From CADCWN01 sp046328475 (lineage in GTDB: Bacteria; Chloroflexota; Chloroflexia; Thermomicrobiales; CADCWN01), in contig JAXLWN010000033.1 of NCBI GenBank assembly GCA_046328475.1, forward strand, positions 1-64,000: a DNA stretch of 64,000 bases, given 5' to 3'. Positions 53,187 through 63,769 of the stretch are shown one piece after another. A program made the position numbers and the translations under genes. Under the pieces are notes generated by a model, which did no database searches, had not been told where the DNA came from, and saw only the letters and a program-made list of their open reading frames with translations. Position 1 is the first letter of the stretch. Every line of letters starts with the position of its first letter.

Positions 53187-54525
53187 ATGCTGACCGAACT
53201 CGACGAGGCATTGTCCCGAGTGCGCACCGTGCCCAGCGACGATTGGCGAGAGAGCGCCATTGACGAGGGCTTGCAAGCGGTCGACGAAAACTCCACGATC
53301 AAGCGCGCGGTACTCCGCGCGATCCGCCGCGCGAGGCCGGGTGCGGCGACCTTGATGCTGGGGCACGGCCCCGAGCGGAAACAACTGCTGCGCTTTCTGG
53401 AGACGCAGGGCAGCGGGTATCGCTCGCTCCTTGGCGGCACCGACAGCAGCTTCTACCAGGGATATGTCCACCCGTTCCTCGGCTGGTACGAAACCTATTG
53501 GAAGAGCGAACCGATCGAGATTGTGTTCCTGCCGACCGGGGCCGACGACGGTTCCCTGATCGCAATCGGGCGCGATGTGGCAATCTTGCGGGATTGCCTG
53601 AAGACAATCGAAGCCTTCACCAATCGGCCGAGCGGGCGCTGCCTGCGCTACTCCTACCGTTGGGAGAATGCGCCGGATCTCGAAGCCGAGGTGAACCGCG
53701 TCGATTGGGACGACATCGTCCTGCCCGGCGAGATCATCGCCGATCTGCGGAAGGCGGTCGAGGGCTTCTTCCGGCAGCGCGAGATCTTCTCAACCCTCGG
53801 CTTCGGCTGGCGACGCGGCATTTTGCTGGTCGGGCCGCCGGGCACGGGCAAGACGATGGTCTGCAAGGCGGCGGCGCACACGGTCCCCACGATCCCATTC
53901 CTCTACGTGCGCGACTTTCACCAATCGCGCGGCGAGGCGATCCAGACGATCTTTGAGCGCGCACGCCGGGTCGCGCCTTGCATCCTCGCCTTCGAGGACA
54001 TCGACGGGTTGGTGGGGCTGGGCCATCGCACCGTCTTTCTCAATGAACTCGATGGCTTTCAGAATAATGACGGCCTGCTCATCATCGCCTCGTCAAATCA
54101 TCCCGAGCAGATTGACGAGGCGCTCTTGAAGCGCCCCTCGCGTTTCGACCGCGTTGTCCACATCGGCCTACCGGGGCCGGATGAACGGCGCGAGTTCTGC
54201 CAGCGCATCCTGCATCGCCCGGAGTTCCTGGCGCACTGCGAACCGTCGTTGGACCGCGACGCGCTCGCCGAGGCGTTGGCCGAACAGTCGGATGGGTTCA
54301 CCCTCGCCTATCTGAAGGAAGTCTTCACCGGGGCGGCGTTGAACCGCGCGGAAGCGGGCGCGACCAGCTTCGACGCGGCATTCTCTGGCCGCCGCGCTGG
54401 AGCAGGTTGCGATCCTCCAGCGATATCTGCGCGGTGCCGACAAGCCCAACAAGCTCATCGAGTGGCGCGAGCCAGCCAACGGGCAACTCGGCTTCCACCC
54501 GGTACGCCCGCTGCCGGGGCGGTAG
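53187..54525 (+). CDS. AAA+ ATPase with unknown N-terminal domain (paralogue A)
   Basis: About 446 residues. The N-terminal 190 (RESAIDEGLQAVDENSTIKR, GAATLMLGHGPERKQLLRFL) match nothing I know. The AAA core is classic: RRGILLVGPPGTGKTMVCKA near 210 (Walker A), PCILAFEDIDGLVG (Walker B), FLNELDGFQNNDGLLIIASS (sensor 1), DEALLKRPSRFDRVVHIGLP (Arg finger/SRH). It is closest to single-ring AAA proteins. One frame change lies near 54385; after it the end reads AAALEQVAILQRYLRG and KLIEWREPANGQLGFHPVRP, stopping at 54523. The start is uncertain: 53187 aligns with the paralogue's start. A diverged tandem copy follows. Confidence 0.75.
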
Positions 54526-54571
54526 GGCGTGAGGGCGTAGGGCGTAGGGCGAGCAACGCCCCACGCCCTAC
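54522..54571. repeat. GTAGGGC heptamer foldback
   Basis: Arm 54522-54551 (GTAGGGC/GTGAGGGC units), short loop GAGCAAC, inverted arm 54556-54571. The AAA stop TAG is the first unit's TAG. Confidence 0.9.
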
Positions 54572-54772
54572 TGTCCACAGATACCACCGAGCGCTGTCCC
54601 AAGGGTCGGCGGATGCGGCGTGGCCGGGGGCTACACTGCATAGCGGCGGCTGGATGATTGAACCGAGGTACCGCTATGTTTGCAACGCTGCGCTCCTGCG
54701 CCCTCGGCTACATCTGCGGGCATACGTTTTCACAACCGATTTTTTGAGATACCACGACGAGGAGCAAGCGCG

Positions 54773-56080
54773 GTGGATATGTTGACGCTGCCCGCCGATG
54801 GATGGCGAGAGGCAGCCATTGATCATGCCCTTCACGCCGAAGCGATGTATGGTGAGGGCGAAGATGCCCTGCTCCGCGCGATCCGGCGCGCACGGCCCGA
54901 TTCCGTCGCGCTCACCCTCTGGGCAGGTCCAGACCGGTGCCAACTCCTGGCGTTTCTGACGCGGGAGACGGGCGGGTACCGATCGCTCTTGCCGGAAGGA
55001 TCGGGAACTACTGTGATGAGCGTGTCTACCCCTATGTGGCGTGGTATGGTGACGACCTGGGAGGGCAGCGCGGTCGAACTCGTCCTGGGGCCGGAGAGCG
55101 ACGCGGCGCGGGCGCGCTGATCAGCATCGGCGACGACGAGGGGGTACAACGGAGGCTGATCGCGGCGATCAGCGAGTTCGCGGTGCGGCCGAGCGGGCGC
55201 TGCCTGCGGCATACCTATACCTGGCACGACGCACCCGATCTCGATGCCGAACTGGGCAAGGCCACCTGGGACGATGTGATCCTCGCGCCACCAGACCGAG
55301 AGCATTCGCGGCGCGGTCGAGGATTTCTTCAAGTATCGCGGTGTACACCGCGCTCGGCTTCGCTGGCGGCGCGGCATCCTCCCGGTCGGCCCGCCCGGCA
55401 CCGGCAAGACGATGATCTCGCAAGGCGGCAGCGGCGGCGGTGCCCGATGTCCCGTTTCTTACATGTGCGATTTCACGCCAGGCGCAACGCCGAGGAAGCG
55501 GTGAAGGCGATTTTCTGGAGCGTGCCCGGAAGCTGGCCCCTTGCATCCTCACGTTCGAGGATATCGACGGGCTGGTGGGCAAGGACAACCGCACCGTTTT
55601 TCTGAACGAACTCGACGGCTTCCGGAGCAACGAGGGGATTCTGGTGCTCGCCTCCTCGAATCACCCTGGGCAGATCGACGAGGCGCTGTTGAAGCGGCCG
55701 TCGCGCTTCGACCGGTTCCACATCGGGCTACCGGGCATCGAAGAACCGCGAGTTCGCCGCCGCATCCTGGCACGCCCGGAACTGGGCGAGCGCCACGATC
55801 CAGCACTCGATAGCGCCGATCGCGCACATCGCCGAACGGACCGAGGGCTTCACGCTGGCCTACCTGAAGGAGGCGTTCACCGGCGCGGCGCTGGGCCGCG
55901 CCGCAGCGGGGATAATCGCCCTCGACCGCGACTTCCTCGCGGTTGCCACGCTGGCCTGTAGATCGAGGAACTGGGGAGCTACCTGCACCGGCACGCAACC
56001 CCGAAGCCTTCGCCGAATGGCGCGCGTCGGCAACGGGCAACTCGGGCTTCCACCTGGTGCTGCGGCTGCCAGGGCGGTAG
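54773..56080 (+). pseudogene. AAA+ ATPase (paralogue B), heavily frameshifted
   Basis: A tandem relative of 53187-54525. N-terminus GWREAAIDHALHAEAMYGEG, LLRAIRRARPDSVALTLWAG, LLAFLTRETGGYRSLLPEGS aligns with the same block of copy A (WRESAIDEGLQ; LRAIRRARPGAATL; LRFLETQGSGYRSLL). In other frames: SEFAVRPSGRCLRHTYTWHD, ARKLAPCILTFEDIDGLVGK, TVFLNELDGFRSNEGILVLA, ALLKRPSRFDRFHIGLPG. The P-loop is split across frames near 55390. I count at least six shifts. A GTG at 54773 with GGAG 9 bases upstream is the likely start; stop TAG at 56078. Confidence 0.7.
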
Positions 56081-56092
56081 GACAGTGGGTCA

Positions 56093-56161
56093 TGCGTCGG
56101 TGTCCGTGTGTCCGTAGTCTGAGTTACTGACACCGGCCCAGCACCGACGCACTGACGCACA
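56093..56161. repeat. GTGCGTCG-type octamer foldback
   Basis: Left arm 56093-56115 and right arm 56129-56161 (CACCGACGCACTGACGCAC). It separates convergent genes; the right arm starts 10 bases after the stop codon of the amidohydrolase-like gene. Confidence 0.75.
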
Positions 56162-56164
56162 AAC

Positions 56165-57411
<1,247 letters not shown>

Positions 57412-57670
57412 CGGCGCTCCTTCTGGCGACGCGGTAAGGTCGGCGATAGGACCACATCGTGGCGGATGCGCGGGGCGGTGTCAATTGCGATGAGTTCCAC
57501 CTACCCCCGATATCGGGGACCGTGGCGGCGGGCAGTTGTGATTGTATTCGTGCGTCACGCTCTTTTTGCAACTCCTTCATCTTCCCATCGCGCCTCGTCG
57601 CTATCGTGGGGGCGTGGTCAATCGCGCGATGTCACCACGCCGGTACCCATCGTTCGCAAGGAGGAAGCTG

Positions 57671-58171
57671 ATGAAGAAGATGCTGGTCGCGCTGAGCGTC
57701 GCGGCGATGCTGTCGGTGCTGATTGTTGGGGCGGCGGCGGCGAAGGAGCCGCAGGTCGCGCCGCCGGGTGTGCCGAAGGAGACGGCGCGCGGCGTGCCGC
57801 CGATGACCGCCGACAACGGCTACGGCTACTACCTCTGGTTCGACGGCGACCGCTTCCAATTGCGCACCACCGATCGCGGCAACGGCCCCGATCCGAGCAT
57901 CTACACCGGGAAGATCACGACCAACGGCACGTTCGGCCGCGTCGATGTCTTCAAGGATGAGGATTCGGACTGGGCGGTCGCGGGTGCGCACCAGATCGAC
58001 TTCCATTTCCGCACCTACAACCGGCAGGATGGCCTCGCCTTCCGGGCGGATGGCGGCGGTTGGGTGCGGTTCGACCTCTACCGCAACGGGCACCTGATCG
58101 ACACCACCCACATCTTCATCGGCCCCGGGCAGCTCAATCCGCCAGCCAATCCGTTCGCGATCGTCAACTAG
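57671..58171 (+). CDS. Secreted beta-rich hypothetical protein
   Basis: A 166-residue protein with signal peptide MKKMLVALSVAAMLSVLIVG ending near AAAAKE. The mature part alternates polar and aromatic residues (GYGYYLWFDGDRFQLRTTDR; VAGAHQIDFHFRTYNRQDGL; GGGWVRFDLYRNGHLIDTTH), consistent with a small beta-sandwich. No family recognised. GGAGGAAG lies before the ATG at 57671. A strong hairpin follows. Confidence 0.7.
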   Translation: MKKMLVALSVAAMLSVLIVGAAAAKEPQVAPPGVPKETARGVPPMTADNGYGYYLWFDGDRFQLRTTDRGNGPDPSIYTGKITTNGTFGRVDVFKDEDSDWAVAGAHQIDFHFRTYNRQDGLAFRADGGGWVRFDLYRNGHLIDTTHIFIGPGQLNPPANPFAIVN

Positions 58172-58184
58172 CCGAGGACAACAA

Positions 58185-58220
58185 ACGGAGCGGCGAGGCT
58201 CGTGTGCCTCGCCGCTCCGT
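58185..58220. terminator. Bidirectional hairpin terminator
   Basis: Perfect 15-bp stem ACGGAGCGGCGAGGC / GCCTCGCCGCTCCGT with 6-base loop between the convergent secreted-protein gene and cysS. Confidence 0.8.
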
Positions 58221-58241
58221 TGCGTCACCAAGCGGGCCAGC

Positions 58242-59648
58242 CTAGCGCATCCGCCAGGTGCTCCCCTGCGGGCTGTCCTCGACCTCGACGCCGAGTTCCT
58301 TCAGCCGGTCGCGGATGCGGTCGCCGAGCGCGAATTGCTTCGCCTTGCGGAGTTCGGCGCGCGTCTCCAGCAGCAGCTCGATGAAGGGCGCGGCGGCGAG
58401 GCTCGCTTCGCCGTCTCCCGCCTGCTCGGGCGTGATGCCGAGCACCCCGGTCAGCTCGGCCAGCTTCGCCTGGGCGGCGGCGATGTCGCCGCCGCCGACC
58501 CCCTCGTCGCGGGCGCGGTTGATCGCGCGCACCAATTCGAGCAGCGACGCCAGCGCCACGGCGGTGTTGAAGTCGTCGTCCATCCCGGCGCGGAAGCCCT
58601 TGTCGGCGGTGGCGATGGCGCCCGCCAGGGAGCCGCCAGCGCCGGTCGCGGCGGCGGGGTCGTAGCCGCGCAGGCCGGAGCGTAGCCGCTCCAGGCCGCG
58701 CCGCGCGCCCTCGAAGCTTTCTTCGGTCCAGGTGAGCGGCGTGCGGTAGTGGCCGGTCAGGATCATGTAGCGGAAGACCTGACCGTTGTCCGGCCCCAGA
58801 TCGAGCAGTTCGCGGATGGTGATCAGGTTGCCGATCGACTTGCTCATCTTGGTGCCGCCGAGTTGCAGCATCTCGTTGTGCAGCCAGTAGCGCGCGAACG
58901 GCTCCTTGTCGGTGAAGGCTTCCGACTGGGCGATTTCGTTCTCGTGGTGCGGGAAGATCAGGTCGGTGCCGCCGCCGTGGATGTCGATCTGATCGCCCAG
59001 GTGGTGCGAGGCCATCACGGAGCACTCGATGTGCCAGCCGGGGCGACCGGGTCCCCACGGACTCGGCCAGGCGATCTCGCCGGGCTTGGCGGCCTTCCAG
59101 AGGGCGAAGTCGAGCGGGTCCTCCTTCTGCTCGCCGATCTCGACGCGCGCCCCGGCCATGAGATCGTCCAGATTGCGGCCGGAGAGCTTGCCGTACTCCT
59201 CGAAGCGACGCACGCGGAAGTAGACATCGCCGCCCGCCTCGTAGGCGGCGCCGCGCTCGATCAGGCCGGAGATCATCGTCAGCATACCCGCGATCTCCTC
59301 CGTGGCGCGCGGCGCGATCGTCGGCGGCAGCACGCCGAGGTCGGTGATGTCGCGCTGCCACTCCTCGACGTAGCTGTTCGCCAGGGCGAGCGGCTCCATG
59401 CCGATCTCGCGGGCGCGGGCGATGATCTTGTCGTCCACGTCGGTGAAGTTCTGGGCGTGGATCACGTCGTTGCCGAGCCAGGTCAGGTAGCGCCGGATGA
59501 TGTCGAACGCGACGACCATGAAACCGTGGCCGATGTGCGCCGGGCCGTAGACGGTCACGCCGCAGATGTACATCCGCACGCGCCCCGGCTCGATCGTCAC
59601 GAAGTCTTCCTTGCGGCGGGTGAGGGTGTTGTAGACGCGCAGTGGCAT
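58242..59648 (-). CDS. cysS: Cysteinyl-tRNA synthetase
   Basis: A 468-residue class I tRNA synthetase. Zinc/Cys site YICGVTVYGPAHIGH carries the HIGH box near residue 35; CSVMASHHLGDQIDIHGGGT near 215 holds further zinc ligands; the KMSKS loop is GTKMSKSIGN near 265. The C-terminal anticodon-binding part ends GDRIRDRLKELGVEVEDSPQ, with STW near the end. The length is normal. GGAGG lies before the ATG at 59648. It is downstream of cysE in the same direction, linking Cys supply to charging. Confidence 0.95.
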   Translation of the reverse strand: MPLRVYNTLTRRKEDFVTIEPGRVRMYICGVTVYGPAHIGHGFMVVAFDIIRRYLTWLGNDVIHAQNFTDVDDKIIARAREIGMEPLALANSYVEEWQRDITDLGVLPPTIAPRATEEIAGMLTMISGLIERGAAYEAGGDVYFRVRRFEEYGKLSGRNLDDLMAGARVEIGEQKEDPLDFALWKAAKPGEIAWPSPWGPGRPGWHIECSVMASHHLGDQIDIHGGGTDLIFPHHENEIAQSEAFTDKEPFARYWLHNEMLQLGGTKMSKSIGNLITIRELLDLGPDNGQVFRYMILTGHYRTPLTWTEESFEGARRGLERLRSGLRGYDPAAATGAGGSLAGAIATADKGFRAGMDDDFNTAVALASLLELVRAINRARDEGVGGGDIAAAQAKLAELTGVLGITPEQAGDGEASLAAAPFIELLLETRAELRKAKQFALGDRIRDRLKELGVEVEDSPQGSTWRMR

Positions 59649-59670
59649 GGGGGCCTCCAGTTATCAGTAT

Positions 59671-59780
59671 GTCAGAGGTCAGAGATCAGAGGTCAGAGCC
59701 TCGCATGAAACACAGCGCCCCACCTTCAAGACCTTGCTTGGGATAGGATTCTGATCTCTGGCCTCTGATCTCTGACTTCT
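59671..59780. repeat. GTCAGAG heptamer foldback
   Basis: Arm 59671-59698 (GTCAGAG/ATCAGAG units), about 50-base loop, inverted arm 59749-59780 (CTCTGAT/CTCTGGC units), between cysE and cysS. Confidence 0.9.
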
Positions 59781-59799
59781 CGTCGCAAACGCACAACAA

Positions 59800-59820
59800 C
59801 CAGGGCGCAATACGCCCCGG
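59800..59820 (-). terminator. Weak hairpin after cysE
   Basis: On the minus strand CCGGGGCG-TATTG-CGCCCTGG gives an 8-pair stem with one wobble, 23 bases after the cysE stop. No T run. Confidence 0.4.
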
Positions 59821-59842
59821 CTCATCATTTCGCGGGATGATA

Positions 59843-60586
59843 CTAGATCACGTAGTCGTAGTGGGTGACGACCGGCTCGGGCTTGCGGGCGTGCCCGTTC
59901 GTCCCATTCGTCCCGTTGGCGACGATCGGCTGGCGCACTTCGAGCATGGCGAGGCGAGCCGAGAGGTCGGCCACCTGCTGCCGCAGCGCGTTGATCTCGT
60001 CCTGCATCGGGTCGACGATGTGGCGGACCTTGTGGCCGTGGGCATCGTCGTCATCGACGGGTTGCAGCCGGGTCGTGGCGTGCGCGGGGACGCCGACGGC
60101 GGTGGAGTACGGGGGCACGTCGCGCAAGACGACGGCACCGCCGCCGATCTTCGCGCCCCGCCCGACGCGCACCGCGCCGAGGACGTGCGCGCCGACGCCG
60201 ACCATCACGCCATCTTCGACCGTCGGGTGCCGCTTGCCGGTCTCCTTGCCGGTGCCGCCGAGCGTGACACCCTGGAAGAGGCTGACGTCGTCGCCGATTT
60301 CGGCGGTCTCGCCGATGACGATGCCCATGCCGTGGTCGATGAAGAAGCGCCGCCCGATCGTCGCGCCGGGGTGGATCTCGATGCCGGTCAGGAAACGGGC
60401 GAGGTGGGAGATCAGCCGGGGGAGGAGTGGCACCTGCCGCACCCACAGGGCGTGGGCGAGGCGATGGAACCACATCGCGTGGAGGCCGGGTGTGGTGAGC
60501 AGGATTTCGAGCGTGCCGTTGCGAGCCGCCGGGTCGCGGTCCTGCACGGCGCGGATATCCTCGCGGAAGCGAGAGAAGAAGCTCAT
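59843..60586 (-). CDS. cysE: Serine O-acetyltransferase
   Basis: A 247-residue left-handed beta-helix acetyltransferase that makes O-acetylserine for cysteine synthesis. N-terminal helices (FREDIRAVQDRDPAARNGTL), then hexapeptide repeats: GIEIHPGATIGRRFFIDHGM, GIVIGETAEIGDDVSLFQGV, TLGGTGKETGKRHPTVEDGV, with the catalytic His/Asp region IDHGMG. The C-terminal 70 residues (DEINALRQQVADLSARLAML) are a coiled coil plus a Thr/Asn/Gly tail, longer than in standard EpsC-type enzymes. GGAAGG lies before the ATG. Upstream of cysS. Confidence 0.95.
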   Translation of the reverse strand: MSFFSRFREDIRAVQDRDPAARNGTLEILLTTPGLHAMWFHRLAHALWVRQVPLLPRLISHLARFLTGIEIHPGATIGRRFFIDHGMGIVIGETAEIGDDVSLFQGVTLGGTGKETGKRHPTVEDGVMVGVGAHVLGAVRVGRGAKIGGGAVVLRDVPPYSTAVGVPAHATTRLQPVDDDDAHGHKVRHIVDPMQDEINALRQQVADLSARLAMLEVRQPIVANGTNGTNGHARKPEPVVTHYDYVI

Positions 60587-60611
60587 GGGGATCGCCTTCC
60601 TTCCAGGGAGA

Positions 60612-60681
60612 AGTTACAAGTTACAGGCTATCAGGTTGCAAGTTAGTGGAACTTGGAACTTGGAACCTGCCAACCTGTAAC
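60612..60681. repeat. AACTTGG/AAGTTAC foldback
   Basis: GTTACAAGTTACAGGCTATC at the left and GGAACCTGCCAACCTGTAAC at the right pair imperfectly; AACTTGG units lie between. Just upstream of cysE. Confidence 0.7.
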
Positions 60682-60813
60682 AACGCGCAGCCGCACAGGG
60701 GACGTCAGGCGCACACGCGCCCGCGCCCCCGGCGACACCTGCACTTGCTCCCACCGCGCCCCCCGGCCATCGCCGGGAGGTCGCGCGCTCGCCACCACAT
60801 GGTTGCTCCGAAG

Positions 60814-60916
60814 GGGCGAACGGGCGAACGGGCGAATAGGCGATGGTGTTGCGAGGCATCCCCCGCCATTGCAAGTCCCACTCGCCCGTTCGCCTCCTCG
60901 CCCGTTCGCCCGTTCG
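60814..60916. repeat. GGGCGAAC octamer foldback
   Basis: Arm 60814-60843 (GGGCGAAC units), about 40-base loop, inverted arm 60882-60916 (GTTCGCCC units). The right arm adjoins the stop codon of the FmdB-type gene. Confidence 0.9.
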
Positions 60917-60917
60917 A

Positions 60918-61226
60918 TCAGTCGGTCGCCGCCTTCGCCGCCGGCTTGCTTTCGCTGCTCGACGCGGCAGAGTCGGCGCTCTCCTTGCTCTCGGACTTGG
61001 TCTCGCTCTTCGACTCGCCCTTCGGGAGGGTTGCCGAATCGCCGCCGCCCTTGCGGCTGTCGGTGATGTACCACCCGGAGCCCTTGAAGACGATGCCCGC
61101 CGGATGGATCACCCGGCGAATCTCGCCGCTACACTGGGGGCACTCGGTCAGCGGCGCATCGCTGAAGCGCTGCACGCGCTCGAAATGGTGACCGCACGTC
61201 TTACACTGATACTCATACGTCGGCAT
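60918..61226 (-). CDS. FmdB-family zinc ribbon protein
   Basis: A 102-residue protein. MPTYEYQCKTCGHHFERVQR then LTECPQCSGEIRRVIHPAGI is the FmdB zinc ribbon (CxxC...CxxC), followed by FKGSGWYITDSR, the conserved end of the domain. The C-terminal 45 residues are low-complexity Ser/Lys/Glu/Ala. FmdB-type ribbons are small regulatory or assembly proteins without settled function. The ATG at 61226 has GGAGGAGG 11 bases upstream; an ORF extension to 61271 is less likely. Confidence 0.85.
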   Translation of the reverse strand: MPTYEYQCKTCGHHFERVQRFSDAPLTECPQCSGEIRRVIHPAGIVFKGSGWYITDSRKGGGDSATLPKGESKSETKSESKESADSAASSSESKPAAKAATD

Positions 61227-61340
61227 ACGCTGGTCGACCTCCTCCAACAACGCCCTGGTTGTCGCAGACATTCCCGGCTGTCAATTGTATTAGTTGCCGG
61301 GATGGGGCGCAACGCTTCCGAAAAGGTAGCGCGGGGGAGC

Positions 61341-61504
61341 GAAACGGCGAGCGGGCGAACGGACGAGCGGGCGGGTTACCTCACCCCCCGGCCCCCTCTC
61401 CATTCCGCTAGCCGCGCAAAATAGAGAGGGGGTGACTCGCTCGGAGGGCGGTGGACTTCGTGAGGGATGTCGCCCGTTCGCCTGCTCGCCCGTTCGCCGT
61501 TTCA
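61341..61504. repeat. GGGCGAAC octamer foldback, second copy
   Basis: Arm 61341-61375 and inverted arm 61470-61504 use the same octamer as 60814-60916. The loop holds a CCTCACCCCCCGGCCCCCTC element. These two elements bracket the FmdB-type gene. Confidence 0.85.
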
Positions 61505-61694
61505 CCGTCTCCTTACATTCTGCTGCAATCCTTTTACAGCTTCCCCATCGTCTATTTATGCCGTCTTCACATTTCAAGCCTAGACTGCGGGCATCGACCC
61601 GGCATCACCCAACCGACACCCTCTGGGTCAGCGCGCGGGCCAGTAGGGCGAGGGGGCAAGGGTGACACGAGAGGAATTTCGCGAGGAGGCAAGC

Positions 61695-62777
61695 ATGTGG
61701 CCCACGTTCCGGCGACTCCTGGCGTCCCTGAGCATCCTGACCGCGTTCATGCTCGCCTGCACGGCGCTTGCGCCGGGTGCGGGCGCTGCGCCCTCGGCGG
61801 CGGGGGTAATGGCGAGCGGCTGCGGCCCGAATCCCAGCCCGCCGACGGGCGAGCCGACGATCCAGGTCTACAACCCGCTGGCGGGGCAGCGCGTCGCCAG
61901 CCCGATTCGCGTCGTGGGGCAGGCGGTCGCGTTTGAGGCGAGCTTCGGGATCGCGCTCTACGACCAGAATGGTGCGGAGCTGAACGCGATCACCGCGACC
62001 ACGGCGGCGAGCGGCGTGCTGTCGCCGTTCGACGCCCGCATCCCCTACCGCGTCGCCGCGCCGCAGGATGGCTGCCTCTGGCTCTACAACCGCAGCGGCG
62101 CGGATGGTGGCCGGATCAACGTCGTGCAGGTGCCGGTGCGACTGACGCAGGTGGTGAAGGCCTGCTTCCGCGAGGTCGGCGACCTCTGCATCGAGGACCC
62201 GTTCCGCGACTACTGGGAGAGCAACGGCGGCCTCGCGCAGTTCGGCTTCCTGCTCGCGTCCGGCTTCCGCGAGGTCGAGGCCGACGGCAACACCTACTGG
62301 GTGCAGTATTTCGAGCGCGCCCGCTTCGAGTGGCACCCGGAGAACGCGCCGCCCTACGACGTGCTGCTGGGCCTGCTCGGCAACGAGATCACGACCGAGC
62401 GGCGCGTTGTGCGCGAGGCCCTGTTCGCGCCCGCCCGCGCCCGGCGGGGTGCGATCCGGGCGACCGTCTGCACCAGCGGCGAATCGCTCTGGTTCGCGGC
62501 GACCGGCACCACCTCGGTGCCGCTGCGGGCCACGACGGGCCGAGCAACGTCGCCGGCGCGAGATTGCCGCCGCTGGCGCAGCACGGGCGACCTGGCGGTC
62601 TACGGCTACCCGATCAGCGAGGTCTTCCTCGAACTCGGCTACGACGGTGATTTCCACTATGTCCAGTACTTCGAGCGCCACCGGCTCGAATACCACCCCG
62701 TGAACCAAGCTCCCTACGACATCCTGCTCGGCCAGTTGGGGCGGCAGATCTACATGGCGAAGTACGGCGCGCGGTGA
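61695..62777 (+). CDS. Secreted Gmad2-domain protein with NGGLA modules
   Basis: A 360-residue exported protein. Signal peptide MWPTFRRLLASLSILTAFML (Cys at LACT could be a lipobox). Residues about 55-150 are a Gmad2 immunoglobulin-like domain (IQVYNPLAGQRVASPIRVVG; FEASFGIALYDQNGAELNAI; DGCLWLYNRSGADGGRINVV). Then two NGGLA modules: FRDYWESNGGLAQFGFLLAS, YFERARFEWHPENAPPYDVL, and RSTGDLAVYGYPISEVFLEL, YFERHRLEYHPVNQAPYDIL. A possible short frame change lies near 62490-62580, where the second module's start is poorly conserved. The ATG at 61695 has GGAGG. Third protein here with this module. Confidence 0.75.
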   Translation: MWPTFRRLLASLSILTAFMLACTALAPGAGAAPSAAGVMASGCGPNPSPPTGEPTIQVYNPLAGQRVASPIRVVGQAVAFEASFGIALYDQNGAELNAITATTAASGVLSPFDARIPYRVAAPQDGCLWLYNRSGADGGRINVVQVPVRLTQVVKACFREVGDLCIEDPFRDYWESNGGLAQFGFLLASGFREVEADGNTYWVQYFERARFEWHPENAPPYDVLLGLLGNEITTERRVVREALFAPARARRGAIRATVCTSGESLWFAATGTTSVPLRATTGRATSPARDCRRWRSTGDLAVYGYPISEVFLELGYDGDFHYVQYFERHRLEYHPVNQAPYDILLGQLGRQIYMAKYGAR

Positions 62778-62807
62778 ACGCACCGCGACCAGGATAGTTC
62801 GCGGGTG

Positions 62808-62839
62808 GCGGGCGGGGCATCGTTCGATGCCCCGCCCGC
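62808..62839. terminator. Bidirectional hairpin terminator
   Basis: Perfect 15-bp stem GCGGGCGGGGCATCG / CGATGCCCCGCCCGC with a 2-base loop, between convergent genes. Confidence 0.75.
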
Positions 62840-62859
62840 ACCATGCCATCCCGATAATC

Positions 62860-63527
62860 TCATACCCTAACCGAAAGGCACATGGTCTGCGGAAGGATAG
62901 CCTTGCGGGTATCGCAATGCTGGAAAACCTGCGCCTCACCCTTCAGAGCGCAGCGGTACCGATACCCGCCCAGCGCTGTCGGGCGCGATCTGGCGCTCGG
63001 GGAGCAGCGCCGCGCCCTGGCGGTCGCGACGGGTGGCGAGCATCCGGGGTCGAAGGCGGCCAGCGCGAGGGTTGCGCCGCCGAGCAGCGCGGCGGCGGCG
63101 TTGAGGATCATCGCACGGCCGTGCAGGCGGCCGTAGGCGACGCGGGTGGGATCGTCCTTCGCGGTGGTGACGAACGAGGGGACGCGCACCTGCGCTTCTT
63201 GCATCGACGGCAGCAGCGAAAGTTGGCGTAGAGCGCGATCACCAGCGACAGGCCGAGCGCGACCAACCCGGCGACGGCCAGCGCGCGGGGTGCGCCCCGC
63301 AGCGCCACGCGCAGCCCCAGCGCGCCCAGCGCCACGACGATGCAGATCAGCTGCACCTGGAAGTAGCGCGGGAAGAGGTCGCCGAGCAGGCGCGCGGCGG
63401 TGTCGCGGTCGAGGTCGGCGAAGACGACCGGCGTATTGATGAAGGTGAAGAAGAAGACCATCCCGCCCCAGAGGGTCAGGGCAAAGAGGAAAGCGAAGTT
63501 CAGCGCGGCGCGTCCGAGGTTGGCCAT
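62860..63527 (-). CDS. DUF4149 (TMEM205-like) membrane protein, frameshifted
   Basis: The first frame gives helices LNFAFLFALTLWGGMVFFFT, then FPRYFQVQLICIVVALGALG and GLVALGLSLVIALYANF, the DUF4149 pattern. A frame change near 63220 moves to LLPSMQEAQVRVPSFVTTAK, DPTRVAYGRLHGRAMILNAA and ALLGGATLALAAFDPG, completing the domain (GRLHGxS..LN is conserved). The C-terminus beyond about 63050 is not recognisable and the stop at 62860 may belong to a wrong frame. The ATG at 63527 has GGAGGAG. Confidence 0.7.
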
Positions 63528-63769
63528 GACTCCTCCGTGGCAGCAAGTGCGCGGTGCGCTCGCCGCCGAGCGCGCCTGATCTCAGGATAGGCGAGCGCCC
63601 ACCCGCCCCGCAAGTCTCGCCAAAGGTCGCCCCATCGGCCCCCGATCATAGTCCGATCGGTCTATTGGTGATCATCCCCCGAGTTGGCATACTAGCAACA
63701 GGGAGGTGGCGCTCCGCTGGCGACGGTGGTTCGCCCGGACGGCGCTGCCTCACCTGAAAGGTGATCATC

